A DNA stretch of 64,000 nucleotides, taken from positions 310,001-374,000 of the forward strand of contig NZ_FOXL01000003.1 in NCBI RefSeq assembly GCF_900115705.1, in the 5' to 3' direction. The translations under genes were made by a program, and so were the position numbers. Positions 38,155 through 47,973 of the stretch are shown here, one piece after another. Within the stretch, counting starts at the first letter, position 1. Every line of letters begins with the position of its first letter. This DNA is from Frateuria terrea. GTDB lineage: Bacteria > Pseudomonadota > Gammaproteobacteria > Xanthomonadales > Rhodanobacteraceae. The notes under the pieces are model-generated. The model did no database searches. It worked only from the letters and a program-made list of their open reading frames with translations, and had not been told where the DNA came from.

Positions 38155-40646
38155 GTCGGAGCGCCGGCCTTGCCTGCCTTTTTCGCCGCCGCCTTCTTGG
38201 TGGCGCTTTTCTTGGCCGCCTTCGTGGCGGTGGTCTTCTTGGTCGCAGCCTTTTTCGCCGGAGCCTTCTTTGCCGCCGCTTTTTTCGCCGGCGGTGCCTT
38301 CTTCGCGGCGGCTTGCTTGGTGGTCGTCTTGCGCCCGAAGCGACCCTTCTTGGCCGGCGCGGCGGCGAGCAGCTCCAGGCACTGCGCCTCGGTGAGGTCC
38401 TTCGGCTCGGTCTCCTTGGGGATGCGCGCGTTCTTCTCGCCGTCGGTGATGTACGGCCCGTAGCGGCCGTTGAGCACCTGCACGCCGTTGCCGAAGTCGG
38501 CGATCACGCGGTTGGCCAGCATCTCCAGCTTTTCGTGCACGATCTGCAGCGCGCGCGGCAGCTCGATGGTGTACGGGTCGTCCTCGGGCTTGAGCGAGGC
38601 ATAGGTGCTGCCCTGCTTGACGAAGGGGCCGAAGCGGCCGATGCCTACGCTTACTTCCTCGCCGCTTTGGCTGGTGCCGAGCATGCGCGGCAGCTTGAAC
38701 AGCTCCATCGCCTGCTCGAGGGTAATGGTGTGCATGCTCTGCCCGGGACGCAGGGAGGCGAACTGCAGCTTCTCGTCGGTGTCCTTGTCGCCGATCTGCG
38801 CGTAGGGCCCGTAGCGACCCAGGCGCACGGACACCGGCTTGCCGCTCTTCGGGTCGATGCCCAGTTCGCGCGCGCCGGTGGCTTCGCTGCGGTCCACCGA
38901 TTCGGTCTTCTCCTCGACCTGGGTCTTGAACGGCTGCCAGAAACGCTCCATCAGCGGCACCCAGGCTTCCTCGCCGCGGCTGACCGCATCGAGCTCGTCT
39001 TCCAGTTTGGCCGTGAAGTCGTAATCGACGTACTGGTTGAAGTGCTGGGTGAGGAACTTGCCCACCGCGCGGCCGACGTCGGTCGGCTTGAAGCGGCGGC
39101 TGTCGAGGAACACGTATTCGCGGTTCTGCAGCACCTGGATGATGCTGGCGTAAGTGGACGGGCGGCCGATGCCGTATTCCTCCAGCGCCTTGACCAGGCT
39201 GGCCTCGGAGTAGCGCGGCGGCGGCTCGGTGAAGTGCTGGTCGGCCAGGATGTCCGCTACCGCGACCTGCTCGCCCCTGGCCAGGCGCGGCAGCCGGCGG
39301 CCTTCCTCCTCGTCCTCGGCGCTCTTCTGGTCGCGGCCTTCCTCGTACACGGCCAGGAAGCCCGGATCGACCACGGTGGTGCCGGTTGCGCGGAATGCGG
39401 CCGGGCCGCCGGCGACCTGCGGCAGCTCGAAATCCACCGAGACGGTGTTGAGCGTGGCGTGGATCATCTGGCAAGCCACCGTGCGCTTCCAGATCAGTTC
39501 GTAGAGCTTGCGCTGTTCGTCATTGAGGAAGGCGGCAACCTGGCGCGGCGTGCGCATGGCCGAGGTCGGCCGGATCGCCTCGTGCGCCTCCTGCGCGTTC
39601 TTGGACTTGGTGCGGTAGACCTGCACGCCCTCGGGCAGCGCGTTGCGGCCGAAGTCGCGGGCGATCAGCGCACGCAGCTCGTCGGTCGCCTCGGTGGAAA
39701 GGGCGGTGGAGTCGGTACGCATGTAGGTGATCAGTCCGACGTTGCCCTCGCTGCCGAGGCTGACGCCCTCGTAGAGGCCCTGGGCGATCTTCATCGTGCG
39801 GCTGGTGCCGAAGCCGAGCTTGCGCGCGGCCTCCTGTTGCAACGTGGACGTGGTGAATGGTGGCGCCGGCCGGCGCTTGCGCTCCTTGGAGCTGACCTCG
39901 CTCACCGTCAGGCGGCCGTGCGCCGCCTCCGTGAGGGCCGCGCGTGCGGCCAACGCGTCTCGCTCGTTGGTGAGGTCGAACTGCTCGAACTTCTTGCCGT
40001 TGAGCTTGGTCAGGCGCGCGCCGAAATCACCCTCGGCATGTTTCAGTTTGGCCTCGACCGTCCAGTATTCGCGCGCCACGAAGGCTTCGATCTCCTCCTC
40101 GCGCTCGACGATCATGCGCAGCGCCGGGCTCTGCACGCGGCCGGCCGAAAGACCGCGCTGCACCTTGCGCCACAGCACCGGCGACAGATTGAAGCCGACC
40201 AGGTAGTCCAGCGCGCGGCGGGCCTGCTGCGCGTCGACCATGTCGTACGAAAGCCCGCGCGGCTGCGCCACCGCAGCCTTGATCGCCTTGGGCGTGATCT
40301 CGGAGAACACCACCCGGTGCATGCGTTTGCCTTCGGTCAGGCCACGCTCCTTGAGGATCTCGCTGATATGCCAGGAAATCGCCTCGCCCTCGCGATCCAA
40401 GTCGGTCGCGAGGTAGATGTCGTCGGCCACCTTGGCCGCCTTGGCGATGGCATCGACGTGCTTCTCGTTGCGCTCGATCACCTCGTATTTCATGGCGAAG
40501 CCATGGTCCGGGTCGACCGCGCCCTCCTTCGGCTTGAGGTCGCGCACGTGGCCATAGGAGGCGAGGACCTGGAAGTCCTTGCCGAGGTATTTGTTGATCG
40601 TCTTGGCCTTGGCGGGCGACTCGACGATAAGTAGGTTCTTGGCCAT
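38151..40646 (-). CDS. topA: DNA topoisomerase I (type IA) with Lys/Ala-rich tail
   Basis: 831 residues. The N-terminal Toprim domain has IVESPAKAKTI and the acidic TDLDREGEA; the catalytic tyrosine is Y308 in LITYMRTDST. The C-terminal part has TopA_C-type repeats (VRLGRYGPYAQ, VGIGRFGPFVKQ, NGRYGPYITDG) instead of the tetra-cysteine zinc ribbons of E. coli TopA. It ends in about 65 residues of repeated AAKKA/PAKK units, similar to histone H1-like tails. It relaxes negative supercoils. Confidence 0.96.
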   Translation of the reverse strand: MAKNLLIVESPAKAKTINKYLGKDFQVLASYGHVRDLKPKEGAVDPDHGFAMKYEVIERNEKHVDAIAKAAKVADDIYLATDLDREGEAISWHISEILKERGLTEGKRMHRVVFSEITPKAIKAAVAQPRGLSYDMVDAQQARRALDYLVGFNLSPVLWRKVQRGLSAGRVQSPALRMIVEREEEIEAFVAREYWTVEAKLKHAEGDFGARLTKLNGKKFEQFDLTNERDALAARAALTEAAHGRLTVSEVSSKERKRRPAPPFTTSTLQQEAARKLGFGTSRTMKIAQGLYEGVSLGSEGNVGLITYMRTDSTALSTEATDELRALIARDFGRNALPEGVQVYRTKSKNAQEAHEAIRPTSAMRTPRQVAAFLNDEQRKLYELIWKRTVACQMIHATLNTVSVDFELPQVAGGPAAFRATGTTVVDPGFLAVYEEGRDQKSAEDEEEGRRLPRLARGEQVAVADILADQHFTEPPPRYSEASLVKALEEYGIGRPSTYASIIQVLQNREYVFLDSRRFKPTDVGRAVGKFLTQHFNQYVDYDFTAKLEDELDAVSRGEEAWVPLMERFWQPFKTQVEEKTESVDRSEATGARELGIDPKSGKPVSVRLGRYGPYAQIGDKDTDEKLQFASLRPGQSMHTITLEQAMELFKLPRMLGTSQSGEEVSVGIGRFGPFVKQGSTYASLKPEDDPYTIELPRALQIVHEKLEMLANRVIADFGNGVQVLNGRYGPYITDGEKNARIPKETEPKDLTEAQCLELLAAAPAKKGRFGRKTTTKQAAAKKAPPAKKAAAKKAPAKKAATKKTTATKAAKKSATKKAAAKKAGKAGAPT

Positions 40647-40869
40647 GGGGCAGGGGGTTTCCGGAAGCGGTCCGTGCCGCCGGTTGGCGGGCACACTCTT
40701 TATTAGTTGAGCCATGCGCTCGCAGCGACTGTCAAGCCGGATCGCGTGAAACCGCGACGTGGCGCGGCTTGGCGGCGGTGCCCGATCACCCTGCCGGAGC
40801 CGGCCGGGGATGCCGCGAGGGCCCGGATCCAGGGCAAAGCCCATTCCAACCGCACTGCGAAAGTGCCGG

Positions 40870-42000
40870 TCAGACCATCACCAGACGCTGGTAGCGATTG
40901 CCCGGCAGACTTTCGACCTGGCCTTCCAGTTCCAACATCAGCAACATCGAGGCCAGCGCGGCTGGCGCCAGTCCGGTACGGGTCGCCAGTTCATCGAGCG
41001 TAGCCGGGTCATGACCGAGCGCTTCACGCAGGCATTCGCGGTCTGGATCGGCCTGGCTGGTGCCGGTCGGCGACGCAATGTCGTGCGATGACGCGTCGGC
41101 CAGCCGCGCGGCGAGCTCCACGCCGAGCGCACGCGCCGCCGGCGCCAGTACCTCGACCAACTCGGCGGGCTCCTCGACCAGCCGCACGCCTTCGCGGATC
41201 AGCCGGTGGCAGCCGCGCGCCAGCGGATTGTGCACCGAGCCGGGCAGGGCGAACACTTCGCGGCCCTGCTCGCCGGCCAGCCTTGCGGTGATCAGCGAGC
41301 CGGACTTGAGCCCCGCCTCGATCACCAGCGCGCCCAGCGACAGTCCCGCGATGAGCCGGTTACGGCGCGGGAAGTGGTCCGCTCGTGGCGGGGTGCCCGG
41401 CGGGAATTCACTCACCAACGCGCCGTCCGAGGCGATCGCCTGCGCCAGCGCCTGGTGCTTGCGCGGGTAGACCCGGTCCGGACCGGTGCCGACCACCGCG
41501 ACGGTCGACCCGCCTGCATGCAGCGCCGCGGCGTGCGCTGCACCGTCCACGCCGTCGGCCAGGCCGCTGGTGACCACGAAGCCTGCCTGCACCAGCGCAC
41601 CGGCGAAGCGACGCGCCTGCGCCAGCCCGCCCGCGGTGGCGCCACGCGCACCGACGATGGCCACCTGCGGATGCAACAGCAGCGCCGCGTCGCCAGCGAC
41701 GAACAGGGCTGCCGGCGGTTGCGCGACGTGCTCCAGCAGCGGCGGAAAATCGGCGTCGGTGCAGCAGAGCAGTCGATGCCCGGGCACGGCGAGCCAGGCG
41801 AGGTCTTCGGCCAGGCGCGCCTCATTGGGGTGCCGAAGCCAGGTGCGTGCATCCTCGCCCAGACCGTCCGGCGACCGGCGCAGGCCCTGCAGCGCGGCGA
41901 GAATGTCGCCCGCGCGCAGCCGCTCGCGCAACGCCGCCCAGCCCAGCCCGGGCGTCCTCAGCAGGACCAGCCAGGCGCGCAGTACATCCGTGTCACTCAT
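40870..42000 (-). CDS. dprA: DNA-processing protein DprA
   Basis: 376 residues. DprA binds incoming single-stranded DNA during transformation and loads RecA. The Rossmann-like core shows VAIVGARGATAGG, TSGLADGVDGAAHAAAL, STVAVVGTGPDRVYP, and FPRRNRLIAGLSLGALVIEAG. The C-terminal ~60 residues form a winged-helix (LDELATRTGLAPAALASMLL). The LysM-protein gene upstream has its own terminator. The ATG at 42000 is the family start. Confidence 0.95.
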   Translation of the reverse strand: MSDTDVLRAWLVLLRTPGLGWAALRERLRAGDILAALQGLRRSPDGLGEDARTWLRHPNEARLAEDLAWLAVPGHRLLCCTDADFPPLLEHVAQPPAALFVAGDAALLLHPQVAIVGARGATAGGLAQARRFAGALVQAGFVVTSGLADGVDGAAHAAALHAGGSTVAVVGTGPDRVYPRKHQALAQAIASDGALVSEFPPGTPPRADHFPRRNRLIAGLSLGALVIEAGLKSGSLITARLAGEQGREVFALPGSVHNPLARGCHRLIREGVRLVEEPAELVEVLAPAARALGVELAARLADASSHDIASPTGTSQADPDRECLREALGHDPATLDELATRTGLAPAALASMLLMLELEGQVESLPGNRYQRLVMV

Positions 42001-42024
42001 CGGGCCAGTGTAGGCAGACGCCAA

Positions 42025-42054
42025 CAAAAAACGGCGCGGCCATGGCCGCGCCGT
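42025..42054 (-). terminator. Terminator after the LysM-protein gene
   Basis: Minus strand: ACGGCGCGGCCATGGCCGCGCCGT, a near-perfect GC hairpin, followed by TTTTTTG. It lies about 25 bp after the LysM gene stop and separates it from dprA. Confidence 0.92.
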
Positions 42055-42079
42055 CATGTCGGGGAAAACCGCGACGAGC

Positions 42080-43207
42080 TTATTCGGGCATCGCCAGGCG
42101 GTCGCCGCGGTGCACCGGTCGCAGGCCATCCATCACCAGGCCGTAGCTGACGCGGTCGAAGGTGCGGAAGACCATCACGTGGCCGACGAATTCCTCAGGC
42201 AGCGTGACCTTCTCGCCCGAACCGCGGCTCCAGCTGTTGCTGGCGACGTCGTCGTGGATGCGCTCGCCCGGCTGGAACATCGCATACGTCTGGCCGTTGT
42301 CGACGCCATCTTTCGCGCCGATCGAGAGCGCCACGACCTGGCGCGGGCCGGCCGCATCCATCGCGTCGGCAAAGGCGATGACGCGGGCATTGGCCGGCAC
42401 CGACTGCGGCGCGTGCGGGTAGTAGTAGGGATCGTAGGCCGGGCCGTCCAGTGGCAGCACGCGGTCACCGGCGCGGATCTCCTGGGTGGCGTCCAGCAGC
42501 AGCAGGGTGGACGGATCGCCCTCGCGCAGGGTCTCGGCGGTGCCGATCACGCTGACTTCGACGCCCAGGTCCTCGCCGCGGCCATAGTGGCCGTCGCCGC
42601 GAAAATCTTCCGCCCAGGGGGTACGCACCATCGCTACATTGGTGTCGAGCTCATGGCCGACGATGCCATTCTCGGCGTCGTTCGGGTCGTCCTGCTCGAA
42701 GCCGCGGTACACATGGGTCGGGCGCACGATCGCCCAACGCTGCCCGGGCGCGCTCTTCAGGCCGCGCACGTAAAGATTCTGCCCCACCGCACCACGCAGC
42801 CGCGCTTCCTCGAAACCGACCACGTACGGCGCAGCGCTCACTTCGTTGGAGTCCATCACCCGCATGTCCTTGAGGAACATGCGCAGCTGGTCCAGCGGGA
42901 TCGCCGGCACGGCCTCGCCTTCGCGATGCGCGCTCGGCTCCAGCTTGAGCCGGGGGCCGTTGATGAAGGACAGGTTGAGTACGTCGCCCGGGTAGATCAG
43001 ATGCGGATTGCGCACCTGCGGGTTGGCCTGCCAGATCTCCGGCCACAGCCACGGCTTGGAGAGGAACTTGGCCGAGATGTCCCACAGCGTATCGCCGCGT
43101 CGGACGGTGTAGGTATCGGGATGATCGGCGCGCAGCTGGGCGCCGGCGGCGTACACGGCAACCGTGACCAGCATGCCGGCCAGCAGCCCGATGGACTTCT
43201 TGATCAT
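42080..43207 (-). CDS. Secreted LysM-domain protein
   Basis: 375 residues. A signal peptide (MIKKSIGLLAGMLVTVAVYA) is followed directly by a LysM domain (YTVRRGDTLWDISAKFLSKP through IYPGDVLNL, ~32-80). This binds the glycan strands of peptidoglycan. The remaining ~290 residues are a conserved region of unknown function. Genes of this type usually sit opposite def-fmt next to dprA, as here. The ATG at 43207 gives the signal peptide. Confidence 0.9.
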   Translation of the reverse strand: MIKKSIGLLAGMLVTVAVYAAGAQLRADHPDTYTVRRGDTLWDISAKFLSKPWLWPEIWQANPQVRNPHLIYPGDVLNLSFINGPRLKLEPSAHREGEAVPAIPLDQLRMFLKDMRVMDSNEVSAAPYVVGFEEARLRGAVGQNLYVRGLKSAPGQRWAIVRPTHVYRGFEQDDPNDAENGIVGHELDTNVAMVRTPWAEDFRGDGHYGRGEDLGVEVSVIGTAETLREGDPSTLLLLDATQEIRAGDRVLPLDGPAYDPYYYPHAPQSVPANARVIAFADAMDAAGPRQVVALSIGAKDGVDNGQTYAMFQPGERIHDDVASNSWSRGSGEKVTLPEEFVGHVMVFRTFDRVSYGLVMDGLRPVHRGDRLAMPE

Positions 43208-43402
43208 ATGCGTCGATTCCCCTAGCCCCCGAGGCTCGGGCGAGTGTAACCGAACGGTGAAGGCCCGCAACCGGCAGCAGTTGGCAAAATCGCCTGCCGC
43301 ACGGGAGCTTGCCGCCGTACAATAAGGCCCATTCTAGATTTGCGCCCGGGCTTCCGTTAGGCCGATTCGCCCGCATCCTGGAGGCGCCCGAGGTGACCGA
43401 AA

Positions 43403-43912
43403 ATGTCCGTACTGACCATCCTTGAATTTCCTGACCCGCGACTGCGCACGCAGGCCGCGCCGGTGACCGTTTTCGATGCCGAGCTGAAGCAGTTCGTCGC
43501 CGACATGTTCGAGACCATGTACGCGGCCAACGGCGTGGGCCTGGCCGCGACCCAGGTCAATGTGCACAAGCGCGTGCTGGTGGCCGACATGAGCGAGGAT
43601 CGCAACCAGCCGCTGGCGCTCGTCAATGCCGAGATCATCGCGAGGGACGGCACCCAGGTTTACCAGGAGGGCTGCCTGTCCTTCCCCGGTATCTATGCCG
43701 ACGTCACCCGTGCACTGAAGGTCACGGTCAAGGCGCAGGACGTGGACGGCAAGACGTTCACCGTGGACGCCGAGGGGCCGCTGGCGGTGTGCATCCAGCA
43801 CGAGCTCGACCACCTGGCAGGCAAGGTATTCGTCGACTACCTCTCCCCGCTCAAGCGCAACATGCTGCTCAAGCGCCTTGAGAAGCAGCGCAAGCAGGCG
43901 GCGAGCGCTTGA
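43403..43912 (+). CDS. def: Peptide deformylase
   Basis: 169 residues. It removes the N-formyl group from nascent proteins. The three active-site motifs are present: GVGLAATQ at 44-51, EGCLS at 89-93 (metal ligand C91) and QHELDHLAG (H133, E134, H137). A -10-like TACAAT is seen at 43318-43323 in the intergenic region shared with the LysM gene. It overlaps fmt by 4 bp. Confidence 0.97.
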   Translation: MSVLTILEFPDPRLRTQAAPVTVFDAELKQFVADMFETMYAANGVGLAATQVNVHKRVLVADMSEDRNQPLALVNAEIIARDGTQVYQEGCLSFPGIYADVTRALKVTVKAQDVDGKTFTVDAEGPLAVCIQHELDHLAGKVFVDYLSPLKRNMLLKRLEKQRKQAASA

Positions 43913-44838
43913 GGATCGTCTTCGCCGGCACGCCGGAGTTTGCCGTTCCCTGCCTGCAAGCCTGCCGCGCCAGCGGGGCGCAGGTGGTTGCCGTCTACAC
44001 CCAGCCTGACCGTCCCGCCGGCCGTGGCCGCAAGCTCGCTCCCAGCCCGGTGAAGCAGGCCGCCCTGGCCGCCGGCCTGGCCGTCGAGCAGCCGGAGTCG
44101 CTGAAGTCGCCCGAAGCCCGGGCCAGGCTCGCCGGTCATGCACCGGACCTGCTGGTGGTGGTCGCCTACGGACTGCTCCTTCCGCGCAAGGTACTGGCCA
44201 TCCCGCCGCTGGGTTGCTGGAACGTGCACGCCAGCCTGTTGCCGCGCTGGCGTGGTGCCGCGCCGATCCAGCGGGCGATCCTCGCCGGCGATGCCGAGAG
44301 CGGGGTGGACCTGATGCGCATGGAAGCGGGCCTGGATACCGGCCCGGTACTGCTCGAAAAGCGCACGCCGATCGGGCCGGACGACACCGGCGGCACGCTG
44401 CATGACCGCCTGTCGCTGCTGGGCGCCGAGGTGCTCGCCGAGGGCCTGCGTCGCACGCTGGCCGGTCAAGTGCTGGCGGCGACGCCGCAGCCGGCCGAAG
44501 GCGTGACCTACGCACACAAGCTGGATAAAGCCGAGGCGAGGCTGGACTTCGGCCGGCCGGCGATCGAGCTGGAGCGCACGGTGCGCGCGTTCGACCCATG
44601 GCCGGTGGCCGAAGGCGAAATCGGCGGCGAAAGCGTGCGGATCTGGTCTGCGCAGGCGATCGATCGGCACCACGACGCCACGCCCGGCTCCGTGCTCTCC
44701 GCCAGCCGCAACGGCATCGAGCTGGCCTGCGGCAACGGCGCGCTGCGGGTGACCGCGTTGCAACGGCCCGGCGGCAAGCGCATCAGCGCGGCCGACTACC
44801 TCAACGCGCGCCCCGAGCTGCGTGGAGCGCCCAAGTGA
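43909..44838 (+). CDS. fmt: Methionyl-tRNA formyltransferase
   Basis: 309 residues. It formylates initiator Met-tRNA using 10-formyl-THF. The first codon is TTG (43909), whose last two bases belong to the def stop (TTGA), so coupling is tight. Catalytic N105 and H107 lie in [18 protein letters not shown], with D143 in [16 protein letters not shown] (30-40) and the C-terminal tRNA-binding domain (~205-300) follow the family. Confidence 0.96.
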   Translation: MRIVFAGTPEFAVPCLQACRASGAQVVAVYTQPDRPAGRGRKLAPSPVKQAALAAGLAVEQPESLKSPEARARLAGHAPDLLVVVAYGLLLPRKVLAIPPLGCWNVHASLLPRWRGAAPIQRAILAGDAESGVDLMRMEAGLDTGPVLLEKRTPIGPDDTGGTLHDRLSLLGAEVLAEGLRRTLAGQVLAATPQPAEGVTYAHKLDKAEARLDFGRPAIELERTVRAFDPWPVAEGEIGGESVRIWSAQAIDRHHDATPGSVLSASRNGIELACGNGALRVTALQRPGGKRISAADYLNARPELRGAPK

Positions 44839-44890
44839 AGCTGACGCCACACTCTCTCCGCGCCGCGGCGAGAAGGTGCAGTTCGCGGCG

Positions 44891-46204
44891 ATGACCGACA
44901 CCCGCGCCCTCGCCGCCACTGCCCTGGCCGACATCGCCCTGCGTGGCACCTCGCTGCGCGAAGCGATGGAACGGCATGCCCCAAGGCTTCCCGACCCCAG
45001 GGATCGTGCCCTGCTGATGGCCCTGCTCAGCGAGGGAGCGCGCTGGTGGCTGCGGTTCGATCCGGCGCTCGATCGCCTGCTGGCCCAGCCGCTGCGGCGC
45101 AAGGAACCGGCCGTGCACGCGCTGCTGGTGCTGGGCCTGGTGCAGCTGGAAATCCTCGGACTGAGCGACTACGCGGCAGTGGCGGCCACGGTCGAGGCCA
45201 CCCGCACACTCAAGCGACCGCACCTGGCCGGGCTGGTCAATGCCGTGCTGCGCCGTTGGCAGCGCGAGCGCAACGAGCGGCTGGCGGCTCTCGACGGTGC
45301 CCCGCCGACCCGCCATGCGCACCCGGCCTGGCTGGCCGACGCCCTCGCCCGCGACTGGCCGGACCAGGCCGATGCAGTGCTGTCTGCCGACAATCGCGAA
45401 CCGCCGTTGATGCTCCGCGCCAACCGCCGCCGCACCACGCGCGAAGCGCTGGTGGAACGCCTTCGACTGGACGGCCAGGCGGCCGCACCCCACCCGTGGC
45501 TCGTCGATGCCGTCGTGCTGCCGCACAGCGGCGACGTCACCCGCCTGCCGGGATTTGCCGAGGGCCTGTTCGCGGTGCAGGACGGCGCCGCCCAGGTCGC
45601 CGCCGACCTGCTCGATATCGGCCCGGGCCAACGCGTGCTCGATGCGTGCGCCGCGCCCGGCGGCAAGGCCTGCCACCTGCTCGAACGAACCGATCTCGCG
45701 CTCACCGCGCTGGATTCGGACCCTGCCCGCCTGCGCCGCATCGGCCAGAACCTCGATCGCCTCGGCCTGCGTGCCGACCTGCGCGTCGGCGACGCCGGCA
45801 TGCCGGACGCATGGTGGGATGGCCAGCCATACGACCGCATCCTGATCGATGCCCCCTGTTCGGCCACCGGCGTGCTGCGCCGACGCCCGGACGTCCGGTT
45901 GCACCGGCGCGAGAGCGACATTCCCACGCTCGCCACGCTGCAGCAGCGCATCCTCGGTGCGCTGTGGCCGCTGCTCAAGCCGGGCGGCAAGCTGCTCTAC
46001 GCGACCTGCTCGCTGTTGCGCGCGGAGAACGAGGCGGCGGTGCAATCGCTGCTCGCCAATGCCACCGACGCCCATCCGCTGCCGTTCACCCTGCCGGCAG
46101 GCCACGCTGCTGCGGTCGGCTGGCAGATCCTGCCAGGCGATGGCGACCTGGACGGCATGTACTATGCCGTCCTCGAAAAGCAGCAGCGGCTCAGCACCGG
46201 GTAA
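44891..46204 (+). CDS. rsmB: 16S rRNA (cytosine(967)-C(5))-methyltransferase
   Basis: 437 residues. The N-terminal NusB-like helical domain (~1-140) binds RNA, and the C-terminal SAM-dependent domain has VLDACAAPGGKACHLLE (motif I), ILIDAPCSATGVLRRRPD (motif IV) and LLYATCSLL with the nucleophilic Cys. The ATG at 44891 follows a gap of 52 bp after fmt. The def-fmt-rsmB order is common in gammaproteobacteria. Confidence 0.95.
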   Translation: MTDTRALAATALADIALRGTSLREAMERHAPRLPDPRDRALLMALLSEGARWWLRFDPALDRLLAQPLRRKEPAVHALLVLGLVQLEILGLSDYAAVAATVEATRTLKRPHLAGLVNAVLRRWQRERNERLAALDGAPPTRHAHPAWLADALARDWPDQADAVLSADNREPPLMLRANRRRTTREALVERLRLDGQAAAPHPWLVDAVVLPHSGDVTRLPGFAEGLFAVQDGAAQVAADLLDIGPGQRVLDACAAPGGKACHLLERTDLALTALDSDPARLRRIGQNLDRLGLRADLRVGDAGMPDAWWDGQPYDRILIDAPCSATGVLRRRPDVRLHRRESDIPTLATLQQRILGALWPLLKPGGKLLYATCSLLRAENEAAVQSLLANATDAHPLPFTLPAGHAAAVGWQILPGDGDLDGMYYAVLEKQQRLSTG

Positions 46205-46248
46205 GCCCAGCCCGGTTACAACGTTTGCTGCTCCGCACGGATTGCTCC

Positions 46249-47973
46249 ATGTTCCCTCTCCACACCAGCCCACAGGACCGCCGACGTTTCTGGCTGCTGA
46301 TGCTGGTCGCCCTGGTGGTGATCGGCGCGGGCATGGGCATGCGCGATCCGTGGCCTTCCGACGAACCGCGCTTCACCCTGGCCGCCAAGCAGATGGTCGA
46401 GGGCGGCGACTGGCTGTTTCCGCATCGGGGCAGCGAGCTGTACGCCGACAAGCCGCCGGTGCTGATGTGGACCGAAGCGGCGAGTTACGAGCTGATGCGC
46501 AACTGGCGCATCGCCTTCCTGCTGCCGTCGCTGCTGGCCGCGCTGGGCACGCTGGTGCTCATCTACGACCTGGGCCGCCGGCTGTGGAACCGACAGGTCG
46601 GCCTGTATGCGGCGGCCGGGCTGCTGCTGGCGTTCCAGTTCGTCTACCAGGTCAAGCGCGCGCAGATCGATCCGCTGGTGATGTTCCTGATCACCGCCGG
46701 CAACTGGGGCCTGCTCAGGCACATGTTGCTGGGCCCGCACTGGCGCGCGTACTGGCTGGGCTGTTTCTGCGCGGGGTTGGGCGTGATCACCAAGGGCGTC
46801 GGCTTCCTGCCGTTGCTGCTGTTGGTGCCCTACGCCTTTGCAGCACGCCGCGGCTGGGACGGCGTGGCGCGGATCGGCAAGGGCCAGGCGATGCGCTGGT
46901 GGCTGGGCCTGCTCGCCGTGCTGGCGGCGATCGCGCTATGGCTGGTGCCGATGCTGCTGGCCGCGCGGGCGCACTCCGACAACCCGGCCTATGCCGCCTA
47001 CGTGCGGGACATCCTGTTCCACCAGACCGCCGACCGCTACGCCAAGTCGTGGGGACACCTCCACTCACCGTTCTATTACGTACCCATCGTGCTGTTCAGC
47101 TGGCTGCCGCTCTCGCTCACCTATCCCGGCACGCTGCCGCGCTGGTGGCGCGCGCTCAAGGCGAGGGATGCCCGCGTGCTGCTGCCGCTGGCCTGGGCAG
47201 CGTTGGTGCTGGTGTTCTTCTCGATCCCGGCCGGCAAGCGTGACGTCTACATCCTGCCGGTGCTGCCGATGGTGGCATTGGCGAGCGCGCCGTTCATGGA
47301 CGAGCTGCTGCGCACGCGCTGGCTGCGCGCGGCAGGGCTGATCTTCATGGGGCTGTTCGGCACCCTCCTGCTGGCGGCGGGTGCCTACGCGCTTCTCGCG
47401 CATCCGCCGGCTGCCGCGCGGTGGGCGGCGCAACGCGGCTTCGATGGCGGCACGCAGGCCCTGTTCGGCTGGCTGGCTGCCATCGGCGCCGTGCAGCTGG
47501 TACTGGTCGCTGCGTTACGCCTGCGTGGTGCCGTATGGGCGGTGAGTGGCGGCATGGCCGCGCTATGGCTCGGCTGGAGCATCGGCATCGCGCCGCAACT
47601 GAACGATTCGAGCTCTGCCGCGGGCCTGATGGCCAAGGCGGCCGCGCAGCTCGGCCCAGGCGACCAGATCGGCCTGGTCGCCTGGAAGGAACAGAACCTG
47701 TTGATGCTCGACCATCCCGCGACGGATTTTGGCTTTACCCGGCAGTGGACACAACAGTACGCCAATGCCGTCGCCTGGCAGGCAAGGGACCCGGCACACC
47801 GCTGGTTGTTCGTGCAGGAACCGGCAATGGGCGCGTGCGTGCGCCGTGACCGCGCGATCGATCTGGGCCACGCCAACCGCCGCGAATGGTGGATGTTCAA
47901 GGCCAATGCCGTGATCCCCGGTTGCGTGCCCGATCCGTCCGCCGAAGCGGCCGACGCCAAGGTGCCCGAATGA
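46249..47973 (+). CDS. ArnT-like GT39/GT83 membrane glycosyltransferase
   Basis: 574 residues. The first periplasmic loop has RDPWPSDEPRF and then ADKPPVLMW, the acidic-pair and K-PP motifs of PMT/ArnT transferases that use polyprenyl-phosphate sugar donors. About 12 membrane segments follow, and a C-terminal periplasmic domain of ~140 residues. Acceptor is probably lipid A or another envelope glycan; without a nearby arn operon I do not call it L-Ara4N transferase. It is 45 bp after rsmB and overlaps the next gene by 4 bp. Confidence 0.82.
   Translation: MFPLHTSPQDRRRFWLLMLVALVVIGAGMGMRDPWPSDEPRFTLAAKQMVEGGDWLFPHRGSELYADKPPVLMWTEAASYELMRNWRIAFLLPSLLAALGTLVLIYDLGRRLWNRQVGLYAAAGLLLAFQFVYQVKRAQIDPLVMFLITAGNWGLLRHMLLGPHWRAYWLGCFCAGLGVITKGVGFLPLLLLVPYAFAARRGWDGVARIGKGQAMRWWLGLLAVLAAIALWLVPMLLAARAHSDNPAYAAYVRDILFHQTADRYAKSWGHLHSPFYYVPIVLFSWLPLSLTYPGTLPRWWRALKARDARVLLPLAWAALVLVFFSIPAGKRDVYILPVLPMVALASAPFMDELLRTRWLRAAGLIFMGLFGTLLLAAGAYALLAHPPAAARWAAQRGFDGGTQALFGWLAAIGAVQLVLVAALRLRGAVWAVSGGMAALWLGWSIGIAPQLNDSSSAAGLMAKAAAQLGPGDQIGLVAWKEQNLLMLDHPATDFGFTRQWTQQYANAVAWQARDPAHRWLFVQEPAMGACVRRDRAIDLGHANRREWWMFKANAVIPGCVPDPSAEAADAKVPE

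Noticed and set aside
38151-38340. A DNA tandem repeat array
   Set aside because: The repetitive sequence is the coding sequence of the Lys/Ala tail of topoisomerase I, not an independent repeat element.
38313-40634. A 773-codon plus-strand frame opposite topA
   Set aside because: Topoisomerase I on the minus strand accounts for the region fully; the mirror frame has no recognisable motif.
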